From: Bacteroidota bacterium
Lineage (GTDB): Bacteria > Bacteroidota > Bacteroidia > Flavobacteriales > Flavobacteriaceae
NCBI GenBank assembly: GCA_027621175.1
Contig: JAQCCM010000004.1
Coordinates: 1-64,000, forward strand
Length of the DNA stretch: 64,000 bases
Direction of reading: 5' to 3'
Shown here: positions 8,933 through 19,021 of the stretch, piece after piece
How the letters are laid out: every line of letters begins with the position of its first letter
Position numbering within the stretch: the first letter of the stretch is position 1
Position numbers and translations under genes: made by a program
Notes under the pieces: model-generated
The model's input: only the letters and a program-made list of their open reading frames with translations
Told to the model about the DNA's origin: nothing
Database searches by the model: none

Positions 8933-9817
8933 TTACTTCAACGCCATGCGAACACCAACACCAAAAACTTCACGGACTTGTAAGTTTTGAACGGCGTTGT
9001 CGTCATAAACCAACTGCAGAATAAGATTGGTAGAAACATATTCGTTCACCCGTAACTCGGCAGCAATTTGGTAGTCGACATCTATGTTTTCTGCCTTATC
9101 CAAATAATCTGAATACAAACCAAGACGTTGTTCTAAGATCATATTTTCCATAGGGGAAAACTTATAAAATGCATTTACAGAAGCACCCAATTCAAAGCGG
9201 TGGTTATCGCCTTTTCGTACCCCAAAATACTTTTTACCATCGGGTAACTCCATGGTAAACTTTCGACTTACTAACGTCAGTCGTTGGGTAAAAGGAGCAA
9301 TGTTTACCCATAAATCTTTGGATTTTTTCCAATATAAACCCACCCCTAACTGAATATAAACAGGGGAGAAAAAATGGGTTTTAAGGTCTCGGATTTCATT
9401 ACCTTCATCATCTTCTCCGTATTTGAAGCCGCGTGCAAATTGCGTTTTGATTCCGAAAACGGTGGAGTAATTCCAAGTGGAACTAAATTTTTTCCCTAAG
9501 AAAGATTGTAAATCAAAACGGTCGTTTGTTTTACGCAAAAACTTTGTACCGCTGAGTTTTGTTAGCCCAAAATCACCTAGAAATTTGGTGTCCCAGTTCC
9601 AGCCATTTTTACTGTAGCTGAGATCATAATCTGTGTGAAAACTCAAGGAAACACTGTTTTGACCTCCAGAGGCCCATTCACTAAAGGCTGTTTGATTAAA
9701 CAAAAGTTTGGCAATACCACCTCTTTTCCAATCCTTTTCAGGGTTTTGAACGGAGTCGGTTTGGGCATAAAGCATGGCATTTAGAACGATAAAACAAAGT
9801 GCAACGCTTTTTTTCAT
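8933..9817 (-). CDS. DUF3078 domain protein (predicted outer-membrane, copy 1)
   Basis: Signal peptide; WKRGGIAKLLFNQTAFSEWASGGQNSVSLSFHTDY. Shares the VYDDNAVxxLQVREVFGxG C-terminus with the other copy. Confidence 0.8.
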   Translation of the reverse strand: MKKSVALCFIVLNAMLYAQTDSVQNPEKDWKRGGIAKLLFNQTAFSEWASGGQNSVSLSFHTDYDLSYSKNGWNWDTKFLGDFGLTKLSGTKFLRKTNDRFDLQSFLGKKFSSTWNYSTVFGIKTQFARGFKYGEDDEGNEIRDLKTHFFSPVYIQLGVGLYWKKSKDLWVNIAPFTQRLTLVSRKFTMELPDGKKYFGVRKGDNHRFELGASVNAFYKFSPMENMILEQRLGLYSDYLDKAENIDVDYQIAAELRVNEYVSTNLILQLVYDDNAVQNLQVREVFGVGVRMALK

Positions 9818-9823
9818 AAACAG

Positions 9824-10333
9824 TTATTTTGGTTTCGAATATAAAGGAACAGAAGAGCAGGCTTCACCATAAGACAACTTTCGCACCACTGGAATTAGTT
9901 TTGCTGTCAATATGCCCATGGCTTGTTGCGGAACGGGTTTGTTTGCACAGCCCTTTATCATTACCAATCCATTTTTGTAAGGAGTGATATCAAAAACGGC
10001 TAATTTTTCAGTAAATAGAAAACGCTCCAAATCATCAATAGTACCAACCACAACAGCTTTTGTAACGGGTTGCAAATAGCGAATCAAGAGCAATGTGGCC
10101 CATTGGGGCACCAACACATCTTCGGGGCAATGTACCGCAACAAAATGATCCTTGTAAGCGGTCCAGTCGTGGGAACTAAGTCGTTCCCGAAACGATTGTT
10201 CGCGTAACAGCACACCATCGTCTAAAAAATCGGTAATAGAAAGTAATGTTCGTGTTCCGTCAAGATAGAATTCTTCCAAGTCAATCACTTGAAGGGCACT
10301 CCCTGCCACACGATTGATAATCTCTCCTGCCAT
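9824..10333 (-). CDS. DUF2480 family protein
   Basis: MAGEIINRVAGSALQVIDLEEFY and PEDVLVPQWA are typical of this Bacteroidota family. Adjacent to the suf genes. Confidence 0.75.
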   Translation of the reverse strand: MAGEIINRVAGSALQVIDLEEFYLDGTRTLLSITDFLDDGVLLREQSFRERLSSHDWTAYKDHFVAVHCPEDVLVPQWATLLLIRYLQPVTKAVVVGTIDDLERFLFTEKLAVFDITPYKNGLVMIKGCANKPVPQQAMGILTAKLIPVVRKLSYGEACSSVPLYSKPK

Positions 10334-10647
10334 TACAGAAACCCGAGTTCAAGTTTGGCTTCCTCGCTCATCAAATCGCGCGTCCACGGTGGGTCAAAAG
10401 TAAGTTCCAATTCCACTTCATTAACCTCGTCCAAAGAGCGTACTTTTTCTTTTACTTCTTGTGGAAGAGATTCCGCCACTGGGCAATTGGGCGTGGTAAG
10501 GGTCATCAGTATTTTCACATCGTTGTCCTCATTGACAAACACATCATAAATAAGGCCCAATTCATAAATATCCACAGGAATTTCAGGGTCGTAAATGGTC
10601 TTTAAGGTCTTGACAATTTTTTCTCCAAGTGCAGCAGTATCCATCAT
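10333..10647 (-). CDS. DUF59 / MIP18-type Fe-S assembly factor (SufT-like)
   Basis: IYDPEIPVDIYELGLIYDV and TTPNCPVAESLPQEV motifs. Confidence 0.87.
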   Translation of the reverse strand: MMDTAALGEKIVKTLKTIYDPEIPVDIYELGLIYDVFVNEDNDVKILMTLTTPNCPVAESLPQEVKEKVRSLDEVNEVELELTFDPPWTRDLMSEEAKLELGFL

Positions 10648-11069
10648 GATGTAAGTTGCGTTTGGTACGCTATGGCGTACATTTTTAGTTGTTTAATCAT
10701 GGAAACCAAACCATTTGCGCGCGTAGGGGAAAGATGCTCTTTTAGTCCAATTTCGTCAATAAATCCGGTATCGGCAGCTAAAATATCTTTGGGATGTTGG
10801 TTTGAAAACACACGAATAAGAATAGCAATAATTCCTTTTGTGATGATGGCATCGCTATCAGCTGTAAATGCAATTTTATCTTTTTCGAGTTCGGCGTGTA
10901 CCCAAACTTTACTCTGACATCCTTTAATAATGTGATCGTCCGTTTTGTATTCTGGGGCTATTAACGGTAATGATTTTCCAAGTTCAATCATGTATTCGTA
11001 ACGTTGCATCCAGTCGTCAAACATGGCAAATTCGGATACAATTTCTGCTTGTTGTGCTGCTATATTCAT
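10644..11069 (-). CDS. sufE: Cysteine desulfuration protein SufE
   Basis: DDHIIKGCQSKVWVHAEL active-cysteine motif and LSPTRANGLVSMI. Confidence 0.9.
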   Translation of the reverse strand: MNIAAQQAEIVSEFAMFDDWMQRYEYMIELGKSLPLIAPEYKTDDHIIKGCQSKVWVHAELEKDKIAFTADSDAIITKGIIAILIRVFSNQHPKDILAADTGFIDEIGLKEHLSPTRANGLVSMIKQLKMYAIAYQTQLTS

Positions 11070-11085
11070 AGGTTAAAGATACGGA

Positions 11086-12321
11086 TTAACGCAACATACT
11101 AACTGCTTTTTCAACGCCCGTTACAAATCGTTCTACTTCTTCGTGGGTGTTGTAAAACGCAAACGAAGCGCGCACCGTTCCAGGAATTTGATAAAAATCC
11201 ATAATGGGTTGGCAGCAATGATGTCCTGTTCTAACGGCAATTCCCATTTTGTCAAGGAGCGTTCCTATATCGTAGGGATGTAATCCTTCCACATTAAATG
11301 AAATTACGGCTACTTTGTTTTGCACATCCCCGTATATACGTAAACCTTCAATTTCTTTTAGCTTTTTTGTGGCGTGTTGTAGCAAGTCGTTTTCGTGTGC
11401 TGCAATGGCATCAAAACCAATATTGTTCATATAATCGACAGCAGCACCAAAGCCCACACCACCCGCAATGTTAGGTGTGCCTGCTTCAAATTTATGTGGC
11501 AAATCGGCGTAGGTTGTTTTTTCAAAGGTTACTTGGTCTATCATTTCGCCACCTCCTTGATAGGGTGGAAGTTTACGCAACCACTCTTCTTTGCCGTACA
11601 ACATACCAATTCCTGTTGGACCGCAAATTTTATGTGCGGATGTAGTATAAAAATCTGCGTTTAGTGCTTGCAGATCCGGAACCAAATGCGGTGTGGCTTG
11701 AGCACCATCGATAAGTACGGCAGCGCCAACCGCATGCGCTTTTTCAATAATATGTTCAATGGGATTGATAATCCCCAATGCGTTTGAAACATGATTCACA
11801 AAAACCACTTTGGTACGGTTGTTTACAAGTTGGTCAAAAGCGTCCATATCTAGGATTCCCGCATCTGTCATTGGAATAACCTTGAGCGTTGCGCCTGTGC
11901 GCTCGCAAAGCATTTGCCATGGAACAATATTAGCATGATGTTCTAATGCAGATACTATGAGTTCATCCCCTTGTTTTAGTAAGGATGCAAATCCATTTGC
12001 CACCAAATTAATGGCGTGGGTAGTGCCCGATGTTAAGATAATTTCGTACGCTTGCTTGGCATTAAAATGCCGCTGAATTTTTTGTCTAGCTGCTTCAAAC
12101 AGATCGGTAGCTTCTTGGCTTAATGCATGAACGCCTCTGTGGATATTGGCGTTGGTGTGTTTATAATAATCACTAATTGCATCAATGACTGGAAGTGGCG
12201 TTTGCGATGTTGCAGCGTTATCCAAATACACCAATGGCTGTCCATTAACCTGACGGTGTAAAATGGGAAAGTCATTTCTAATGTTCACTAAATTAAGCGT
12301 GGTGTTATACATCAAACCCAA
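11086..12321 (-). CDS. sufS: Cysteine desulfurase SufS
   Basis: YLDNAATSQTP, TTSAHKICGPTGIGMLYG (PLP lysine), VRTGHHCCQP. Confidence 0.93.
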   Translation of the reverse strand: MGLMYNTTLNLVNIRNDFPILHRQVNGQPLVYLDNAATSQTPLPVIDAISDYYKHTNANIHRGVHALSQEATDLFEAARQKIQRHFNAKQAYEIILTSGTTHAINLVANGFASLLKQGDELIVSALEHHANIVPWQMLCERTGATLKVIPMTDAGILDMDAFDQLVNNRTKVVFVNHVSNALGIINPIEHIIEKAHAVGAAVLIDGAQATPHLVPDLQALNADFYTTSAHKICGPTGIGMLYGKEEWLRKLPPYQGGGEMIDQVTFEKTTYADLPHKFEAGTPNIAGGVGFGAAVDYMNNIGFDAIAAHENDLLQHATKKLKEIEGLRIYGDVQNKVAVISFNVEGLHPYDIGTLLDKMGIAVRTGHHCCQPIMDFYQIPGTVRASFAFYNTHEEVERFVTGVEKAVSMLR

Positions 12322-13621
12322 TATTTACACCTAGTTTATTTGCAATCAATTTATTAATGCGTTTTTTAACCGAATCAATTTGTACACTTTGCAACACATT
12401 ATTAGCAAAGGCATAGGTGAGCAGCCCGCGTGCTTCCTTTTTTGGAATACCACGAGATTGGAGATAAAAAAGGGCATCTTCATCCAATTGACCAATGGTA
12501 CAGCCGTGGCTACATTTGACGTCGTCGGCAAAAATTTCAAGCTGTGGTTTTGTGTTAATGCTTGCCTTGTCATCCATCAAAATATTGTTGTTTTGTTGGA
12601 AGGCATTGGTCTTTTGTGCTTCTTTTTCAACAATAATTTTTCCATTGAAAACACCCGTTGCATTTTCGGCATAGATGCCTTTGTAGTCTTGATGACTTTC
12701 ACTGTTAGGCTGTGCGTGATGCACGAGTGTATGGTGATCTACAAACTGCTTTCCCTCAATAAGAGTAATACCTTTCATCGTCGAGTTGATTTCGGGTGCC
12801 TTGTGATAGAAATTTAGGTTATTCCGTGTAAGTTTTCCACCAAATGAGAACGTATGTACTTTGGCGTGACTGTGTTTTTGTTGCGAAATATAGGTGCTAT
12901 CTATAAGCGTTGCCTCAACGTTGTCGTTTTGGATTTTATAGTAATCCAATTGGGCGTTTTGTTCCGTAAAAATTTCAGTAACCACATTGGAAAACGTAGC
13001 CTCGGCAGTCAGACTTTGATGCCGCTCTACAATTTGTATTTCAGCATTTTTCTCCAACACAATCAAATTGCGAGGCTGCAGAATCATATTTGGATTTTTA
13101 TCTGTGGCAAAATGAATAATCTGCACAGGCTTTTCTACCACCTTTCCTTCGGGAACATAAATATATGCACCTTCTTTGGTAAAGGCCGTGTTGAGTGCTG
13201 TTAGAGACGCTTCCTTATCAGCAATTTGGTTAAAGTATTTTTTGATTACGGGCGCAAATTTTCGTTTAGTCAATGCTGCAGACAACAAACAAACATCCAC
13301 ACCATCGTGTGTAGTTTCAGACAAATATGCGTTGTAAACACCATCAACAAATACAATTTTATAGGTGTCAACATCCTGTAAAATGTATTGTTTAACCTCT
13401 TCGAGTTTTAGGTTTACATCCTCTTTTGGAAATACAGAAAAATGGGTTTTTGTAAGTGTTCTAAGCGAGGTGTATTTCCAATCCTCTTGCTTTATAGTGG
13501 GAAAGCCTTGTTGTTCAAATACTTCAATGGCAGCGGCGCGCTCGTCTTGCAATTTACGCTGTGGACCGTCTTGGGCATCAAATGCCAAATACGAAGACAA
13601 TAAGGTTTCTTTTAAATCCAT
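12305..13621 (-). CDS. sufD: Fe-S cluster assembly protein SufD
   Basis: SufBD family; KCSHGCTIGQLDEDALFYLQSRGIPKKEAR. Confidence 0.92.
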   Translation of the reverse strand: MDLKETLLSSYLAFDAQDGPQRKLQDERAAAIEVFEQQGFPTIKQEDWKYTSLRTLTKTHFSVFPKEDVNLKLEEVKQYILQDVDTYKIVFVDGVYNAYLSETTHDGVDVCLLSAALTKRKFAPVIKKYFNQIADKEASLTALNTAFTKEGAYIYVPEGKVVEKPVQIIHFATDKNPNMILQPRNLIVLEKNAEIQIVERHQSLTAEATFSNVVTEIFTEQNAQLDYYKIQNDNVEATLIDSTYISQQKHSHAKVHTFSFGGKLTRNNLNFYHKAPEINSTMKGITLIEGKQFVDHHTLVHHAQPNSESHQDYKGIYAENATGVFNGKIIVEKEAQKTNAFQQNNNILMDDKASINTKPQLEIFADDVKCSHGCTIGQLDEDALFYLQSRGIPKKEARGLLTYAFANNVLQSVQIDSVKKRINKLIANKLGVNIGFDV

Positions 13622-14367
13622 TATGCGCCTTGTTTTATCCAGTCGTAGCCTTTTTCTTCAAGTTCCAAAGCCAAGTCCTTGGTTCCAGATTTTACAATTC
13701 TCCCTTCGTGCAATACATGTACAAAATCGGGAACGATATAATCTAACAATCGCTGGTAGTGCGTAATCACCACAATTGCGTTGTCCTTGCCTTTAAGCTT
13801 GTTTACGCCATTGGCTACAATGCGTAGCGCATCAATATCAAGTCCCGAGTCTGTTTCATCTAAAATGGCAAGTTTGGGTTCAAGCATTGCCATTTGAAAA
13901 ATTTCATTTCGCTTTTTTTCGCCGCCAGAAAATCCTTCGTTTAGCGAGCGAGATAAAAACCGCGAATCGATTTCTAAAAGGGCTGCTTTTTCACGAATTT
14001 TCTTAAGCATTTCGTTGGCAGGCATATCATCAAGTCCTTTTGCTTTGCGGTTTTGGTTGATTGCCGTTTTGATAAAATTAGTTACCGATACTCCAGGGAT
14101 TTCCACAGGATATTGAAACGATAAAAAGATACCAAGATGGGCGCGTTCGTCTGCGCTAAGTTCTGAAATATCATCGCCATTAAATAAAATGCTTCCTTGC
14201 GAAACATTATATTCTTCGTGTCCAGCAATCACGGTTGAAAGGGTGCTTTTACCAGAGCCGTTTGGACCCATAATGGCATGTACTTCGCCAGCTTTTACGT
14301 CCAAATTAATTCCTTGAAGAATGGTTTTGCCTTCGCAACCGGCATGTAAATTATCAATGCTTAGCAT
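13621..14367 (-). CDS. sufC: Fe-S cluster assembly ATPase SufC
   Basis: GPNGSGKSTLSTVIAGHEEY, FSGGEKKRNEIFQMAML, LDETDSGLDIDAL. Confidence 0.95.
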   Translation of the reverse strand: MLSIDNLHAGCEGKTILQGINLDVKAGEVHAIMGPNGSGKSTLSTVIAGHEEYNVSQGSILFNGDDISELSADERAHLGIFLSFQYPVEIPGVSVTNFIKTAINQNRKAKGLDDMPANEMLKKIREKAALLEIDSRFLSRSLNEGFSGGEKKRNEIFQMAMLEPKLAILDETDSGLDIDALRIVANGVNKLKGKDNAIVVITHYQRLLDYIVPDFVHVLHEGRIVKSGTKDLALELEEKGYDWIKQGA

Positions 14368-14370
14368 GTG

Positions 14371-14724
14371 TTAGTTGGGTTTGAGAATAGAGTTGTCTGT
14401 GGGATTCACCAATGAATCTATAGATGTGATTTTAATACGTTTGTCCCAACCCTCTTCTTCGGGTTGTTTGTTTTCTACTTTTCCTTTAATGTAAACAGGA
14501 ATCATGTCGTATTCGTCTTGCTTTAATGGGGTGCACAAATCGTGTAGCTCATGCATTTGTTCGTCGATAATAACGCCATAAATTTCAGTACCGGTGTTGA
14601 GTACTGCTGCATCCGCCAAGTATAAAAATTCGCCGTAGAATTGCGGATTAGCATCTGATTTTTTAGGTGTTTGCGTGCAGGAGGCTGCAAACGCAATAAT
14701 TAAAATAAAGGGTAATATTCTCAT
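14371..14724 (-). CDS. Small predicted lipoprotein inside the suf operon
   Basis: 117 aa; N-terminal hydrophobic segment and a lipobox-like AASC. Same strand and tightly packed between sufB and sufC. Confidence 0.7.
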   Translation of the reverse strand: MRILPFILIIAFAASCTQTPKKSDANPQFYGEFLYLADAAVLNTGTEIYGVIIDEQMHELHDLCTPLKQDEYDMIPVYIKGKVENKQPEEEGWDKRIKITSIDSLVNPTDNSILKPN

Positions 14725-14734
14725 GATTTAGGAT

Positions 14735-16180
14735 TTATCCAACAGAACCTTCAAGTGAAATTTCAAGTAGTTTTTGTGCTTCCACAGCAAACTCCATTGG
14801 AAGTTTATTTAGTACTTCTTTGCTAAAACCATTTACGATAAGCGCAATGGCTTTTTCGGTATCGATGCCTCGTTGGTTACAGTAAAAAATTTGGTCTTCA
14901 CCAATTTTACTGGTCGTGGCTTCGTGTTCAATTTTTGCCGTTTTGCTTTTTGCTTCGATGTATGGGAACGTGTGTGCACCACATTTATTTCCCATCAGAA
15001 GCGAATCACATTGTGAAAAGTTCCGGGCATTTTTGGCATTGGCACCTATTTTTACCAAGCCGCGGTAGCTATTTTGCGATTGCCCCGCAGAGATCCCTTT
15101 GGAAATAATCGTACTCTTAGTACGTTTACCCAAATGAATCATTTTGGTGCCTGTATCGGCTTGTTGAAAATTGTTCGTAAGTGCAATGGAGTAAAATTCC
15201 CCAATGCTATCATTGCCTTTCAAAATGCACGATGGATACTTCCATGTAACGGCAGAGCCTGTTTCGACTTGTGTCCAAGAAATTTTTGAACGTTCGTGGC
15301 AAATCCCACGTTTGGTCACAAAGTTAAATACCCCTCCTTTTCCATCTTTATCGCCTGGAAACCAGTTTTGAACGGTAGAGTATTTGATTTCAGCGTCGTC
15401 AAGGGCAATAAGTTCAACAACCGCCGCATGCAACTGATTTTCATCTCTTGCGGGTGCGGTACATCCCTCCAAATAACTGACGTAACTGCCTTCGTCTGCA
15501 ATCACTAATGTACGTTCAAACTGCCCAGTTCCCGCCTGATTAATTCGGAAATAGGTAGAGAGCTCCATCGGGCAATGTACCCCTTTTGGAATATAACAAA
15601 ATGATCCATCTGAAAATACAGCTGAGTTTAGTGCTGCATAATAATTATCGGTACGCGGAATCACAGATCCAATATATTTTTGAACCAATTGGGGATGCTC
15701 CTTAATGGCTTCTGAAATAGAACAAAAAATAATGCCTTTTTCAGCCAAAGTATCTTTAAAAGTGGTGGCTACCGAAACGGAATCCATTACAATATCAACG
15801 GCAACACCTGCTAATTTTTTTTGTTCCTCAAGCGAAATTCCCAGTTTTTCAAAGGTTTTGAGTAGTTCGGGATCTACTTCATCTAGGCTGTCGTATTTCA
15901 CTTGCGACTTGGGCGCAGAGTAATAAGCGATACTTTGTAAATCGGGCTTTTTGTATTTGACATTTGCCCAATCGGGTTCTTCCATTTGTTGGAATTTTTC
16001 AAAGGCTTCTAGGCGCCATTTGGTCATCCAAGCAGGTTCGTTTTTGCGCGCCGAAATAGCACGGACAATGTCTTCGTTTAGTCCAACAGGAAACGTATCA
16101 GATTCAATATCGGTGTAAAAACCGTATTCATACTCTTTGGTTTCGAGTTCTTTTTTTAATTCTTCTTCCGTGTATGCCAT
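14735..16180 (-). CDS. sufB: Fe-S cluster assembly protein SufB
   Basis: [61 protein letters not shown]. Confidence 0.95.
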   Translation of the reverse strand: MAYTEEELKKELETKEYEYGFYTDIESDTFPVGLNEDIVRAISARKNEPAWMTKWRLEAFEKFQQMEEPDWANVKYKKPDLQSIAYYSAPKSQVKYDSLDEVDPELLKTFEKLGISLEEQKKLAGVAVDIVMDSVSVATTFKDTLAEKGIIFCSISEAIKEHPQLVQKYIGSVIPRTDNYYAALNSAVFSDGSFCYIPKGVHCPMELSTYFRINQAGTGQFERTLVIADEGSYVSYLEGCTAPARDENQLHAAVVELIALDDAEIKYSTVQNWFPGDKDGKGGVFNFVTKRGICHERSKISWTQVETGSAVTWKYPSCILKGNDSIGEFYSIALTNNFQQADTGTKMIHLGKRTKSTIISKGISAGQSQNSYRGLVKIGANAKNARNFSQCDSLLMGNKCGAHTFPYIEAKSKTAKIEHEATTSKIGEDQIFYCNQRGIDTEKAIALIVNGFSKEVLNKLPMEFAVEAQKLLEISLEGSVG

Positions 16181-16189
16181 AGCATTTTT

Positions 16190-16516
16190 TTAAAGTGAAA
16201 AACTTTCACCACACCCACAAGTTCTGTTGGCGTTTGGATTGTTAAAAACAAACCCTTTGCCGTTTAACCCCCCTGAATACTCTAGGGTAGTTCCAACAAG
16301 ATACAAAAAGCTTTTCTTATCTACTACAATGCGCACGTCATTGTCTTCGAAAATTTTGTCGTTTTCACCCAAAGCTGCATCAAATGTGAGCTCATAAGAC
16401 AAGCCAGAGCATCCACCACTTTTAACACCAACGCGCACAAAATGGGTCTGCGAGTCAACGCCGTCTTGTTGCATCATCTGCACCACTTGGTTTCGGGCTT
16501 CTGGAGAAACTTTTAT
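16190..16516 (-). CDS. sufA: HesB/IscA/SufA-type Fe-S carrier
   Basis: GVKSGGCSGLSYEL and CGCGESF cysteines. Internal Met (MIKVSPEA) preferred over the 16558 start. Confidence 0.88.
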   Translation of the reverse strand: MKVSPEARNQVVQMMQQDGVDSQTHFVRVGVKSGGCSGLSYELTFDAALGENDKIFEDNDVRIVVDKKSFLYLVGTTLEYSGGLNGKGFVFNNPNANRTCGCGESFSL

Positions 16517-16663
16517 CATAGGCTTATTTGGATTAATTCCAAAGTACAAATATACCACATTTTACTACGATACAATAGTGTCACAATTGACTTTTCAAAT
16601 AGCACGATAACAGCTTGTTACTGCAGTAAAAAGAATCATCGTAAAATACGCTAAGTTTGCAGC

Positions 16664-17701
16664 ATGATTGAAGACCAAAAACCTTCCAAAACCGCACTGG
16701 AATCGTTGGGCGAATTTGCCCTAATAGAACATCTTACAAAATCCGCAAAAACAACCTTACCTTCTACCAAATTGAGTATCGGTGACGATGCTGCCGTATT
16801 ATCTCACAACGGCGAAACTGTTATCAGTACAGACATGCTTGTCGAAGGTGTTCACTTTGACTTGGGCTATATGCCGCTAAAGCATTTGGGGTACAAAGCT
16901 GTAGTGGTAAACTTGTCGGATATCTATGCGATGAATGCACAAGCTACACAAATTTTACTGTCCATTGCGGTTTCCAACCGCTTCACCTTAGAGGCATTGG
17001 AAGCGTTATACGCAGGCGTGCATCTAGCGTGCAAAACCTATGGCGTTGACCTGGTAGGTGGCGATACCACCTCCTCCAAGCAAGGATTACAACTTTCGGT
17101 AACGGCCTTAGGTGTGGCACCCAAAACGGGAGCTGTGAAACGCAGCGGTGCTGCCGAAAGCGAACTTTTGGTGGTTTCCGGCGATTTGGGAGCCGCCTAT
17201 ATGGGGTTGCAAGTTTTGGCGCGTGAAAACGAGGTGTTTAAAGCCAACCCGAATCACAAGCCCGACTTAGATCCGTACACCTACTTGGTGGAACGTCAAC
17301 TAAAACCTGAAGCGCGAAAAGATATTGTTTCGCTTTTGGAAGTACTAGAAGTTACGCCCACATCTATGATTGACATCAGTGACGGGTTGTCTTCGGAAGT
17401 ACTTCATTTATGCAAACAAAGCGAAGTAGGGTGCAAGCTCTACGAAGAAAAAATCCCGTTAGACCCGCAGTTTATTGCGGTATGCGAGGAGTTTAACATC
17501 GACAGTACGACTATTGCCCTAAGTGGAGGTGAAGACTATGAATTACTCTTTACCATCAAACAAGAGGACTATGACAAAATAAAAGGCAATCCCAACCTTA
17601 GTGTGATTGGGCATATGACTTCTAAAGAAGAGGGCGCCAATTTGGTTACAAGAGGCAATGAAATTATTCCATTAAAAGCGCAAGGTTGGAAGGCGTTTTA
17701 G
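16664..17701 (+). CDS. thiL: Thiamine-phosphate kinase
   Basis: GDDAAVL, STDMLVEGVHFDL, NLSDIYAMNA, DISDGLSSEVLH, SGGEDYELLFT. Confidence 0.93.
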   Translation: MIEDQKPSKTALESLGEFALIEHLTKSAKTTLPSTKLSIGDDAAVLSHNGETVISTDMLVEGVHFDLGYMPLKHLGYKAVVVNLSDIYAMNAQATQILLSIAVSNRFTLEALEALYAGVHLACKTYGVDLVGGDTTSSKQGLQLSVTALGVAPKTGAVKRSGAAESELLVVSGDLGAAYMGLQVLARENEVFKANPNHKPDLDPYTYLVERQLKPEARKDIVSLLEVLEVTPTSMIDISDGLSSEVLHLCKQSEVGCKLYEEKIPLDPQFIAVCEEFNIDSTTIALSGGEDYELLFTIKQEDYDKIKGNPNLSVIGHMTSKEEGANLVTRGNEIIPLKAQGWKAF

Positions 17702-18981
17702 GCCTGCATCAACGCTTCAATTTCATCGGCTTCTATCGGAATATTTTCCATTAAATTTAAAGGCGCACCTGCTTCTTGTACCACCACATCGTCTTCAAGG
17801 CGTATGCCAAAACCTTCATCGGGGATATAAATACCGGGTTCTACAGTAAAGACCATATTGGCTTGCATGGGTTTGTCAAGAAGTCCGTAGTCGTGGGTGT
17901 CTAAGCCCAAGTGGTGTGAGGTGCCGTGCATAAAATACTTTTTATACGCCTCAGCGTTTTCGGAAACTTCGTTTTTGGTGAGTAGTTTTAAATCTATAAG
18001 TGCGCTGCTCATTAGTTTTCCCACTTCTTTGTGGTATTCCTTCCAAAGTGTGCCGGGCACTAATAATTTTGTAGCCTCGTTTTTGACCTTTAGCACGGCA
18101 TCGTAAACGGCGCGCTGGCGCGTATTAAATCGTCCAGACACAGGGATGGTTCGGGTCATATCGGACGAATAATTGCCGTATTCAGCACCTACATCTAAGA
18201 GTAACATATCGCCTTCTTTGCACCTGCGGCAATTTTCTATATAGTGCAATACATTACTATTGGCACCCGAAGCAATTATAGGGGTGTAGGCAAAGCCTTT
18301 GGAACGGTTACGCAAAAATTCATGCGCAAATTCAGCCTTTATTTCATGCTCCCAAACGCCTGGTTTGACAAAGCTTAAAATACGTCTAAAGCCTTTTTCA
18401 GTGATCTTACAAGCATGTTCGATCTGCGCAATTTCTTCAGGGTCTTTTACGCCACGTAATTCTTGTAAAATAAAATTACTTTTTTCGTAATGGTGGTTGG
18501 GAAACTGATCTTTGCACCACGCAATAAAACGATCTTCTCGTGTTTGGGTTTCTACCTTAGCACGGTAGTGTTCGTTGGTATTGATGTAGATGTTTTCAGC
18601 ATTATTTGCTAATTCCAAAAATATTTTTTCAAAGCTATCCGTCCACAAAACGGTTTCAACACCTGACACTTCTGTCGTTTCTTTTTGGGTGAGTTTGTGT
18701 CCTTCCCAAACGGCAATATGGGCATTGGTTTCACGGACAAAAACCAGTTCGCGCTGGGTAGGATTTTTTGCGTCGGGATACAGCACAAGTATGGTTTCTT
18801 CTTGGTCGATGCCGCTGAGGTAAAACAAATCGCGGTGTTGCGCAAAAGGCAAGGTGCTATCAGCACTAATGGGATAAATGTCGTTGGAATTAAAAACAGC
18901 AATGCTATTGGGCTTTAATTGTGCCATAAAGCGTTGGCGGTGTTGACTAAAAACAGATGCGGGCAGTGGTGTATATTTCAT
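17698..18981 (-). CDS. pepP: Xaa-Pro aminopeptidase (aminopeptidase P family)
   Basis: LLLDVGAEYGNYSSDMTRTIPVSG, MHGTSHHLGLDTHD, FTVEPGIYIP. MKYTPLP start preferred. Confidence 0.88.
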   Translation of the reverse strand: MKYTPLPASVFSQHRQRFMAQLKPNSIAVFNSNDIYPISADSTLPFAQHRDLFYLSGIDQEETILVLYPDAKNPTQRELVFVRETNAHIAVWEGHKLTQKETTEVSGVETVLWTDSFEKIFLELANNAENIYINTNEHYRAKVETQTREDRFIAWCKDQFPNHHYEKSNFILQELRGVKDPEEIAQIEHACKITEKGFRRILSFVKPGVWEHEIKAEFAHEFLRNRSKGFAYTPIIASGANSNVLHYIENCRRCKEGDMLLLDVGAEYGNYSSDMTRTIPVSGRFNTRQRAVYDAVLKVKNEATKLLVPGTLWKEYHKEVGKLMSSALIDLKLLTKNEVSENAEAYKKYFMHGTSHHLGLDTHDYGLLDKPMQANMVFTVEPGIYIPDEGFGIRLEDDVVVQEAGAPLNLMENIPIEADEIEALMQA

Positions 18982-19021
18982 ATCGTAAAGTAAAAAAATT
19001 ATCTTCACATAAAATTAGAGG

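Noticed and set aside
7976-9817. Tandem DUF3078 genes as a novel system
   Set aside because: Simple paralogous pair of predicted outer-membrane proteins; tandem duplication is sufficient explanation.
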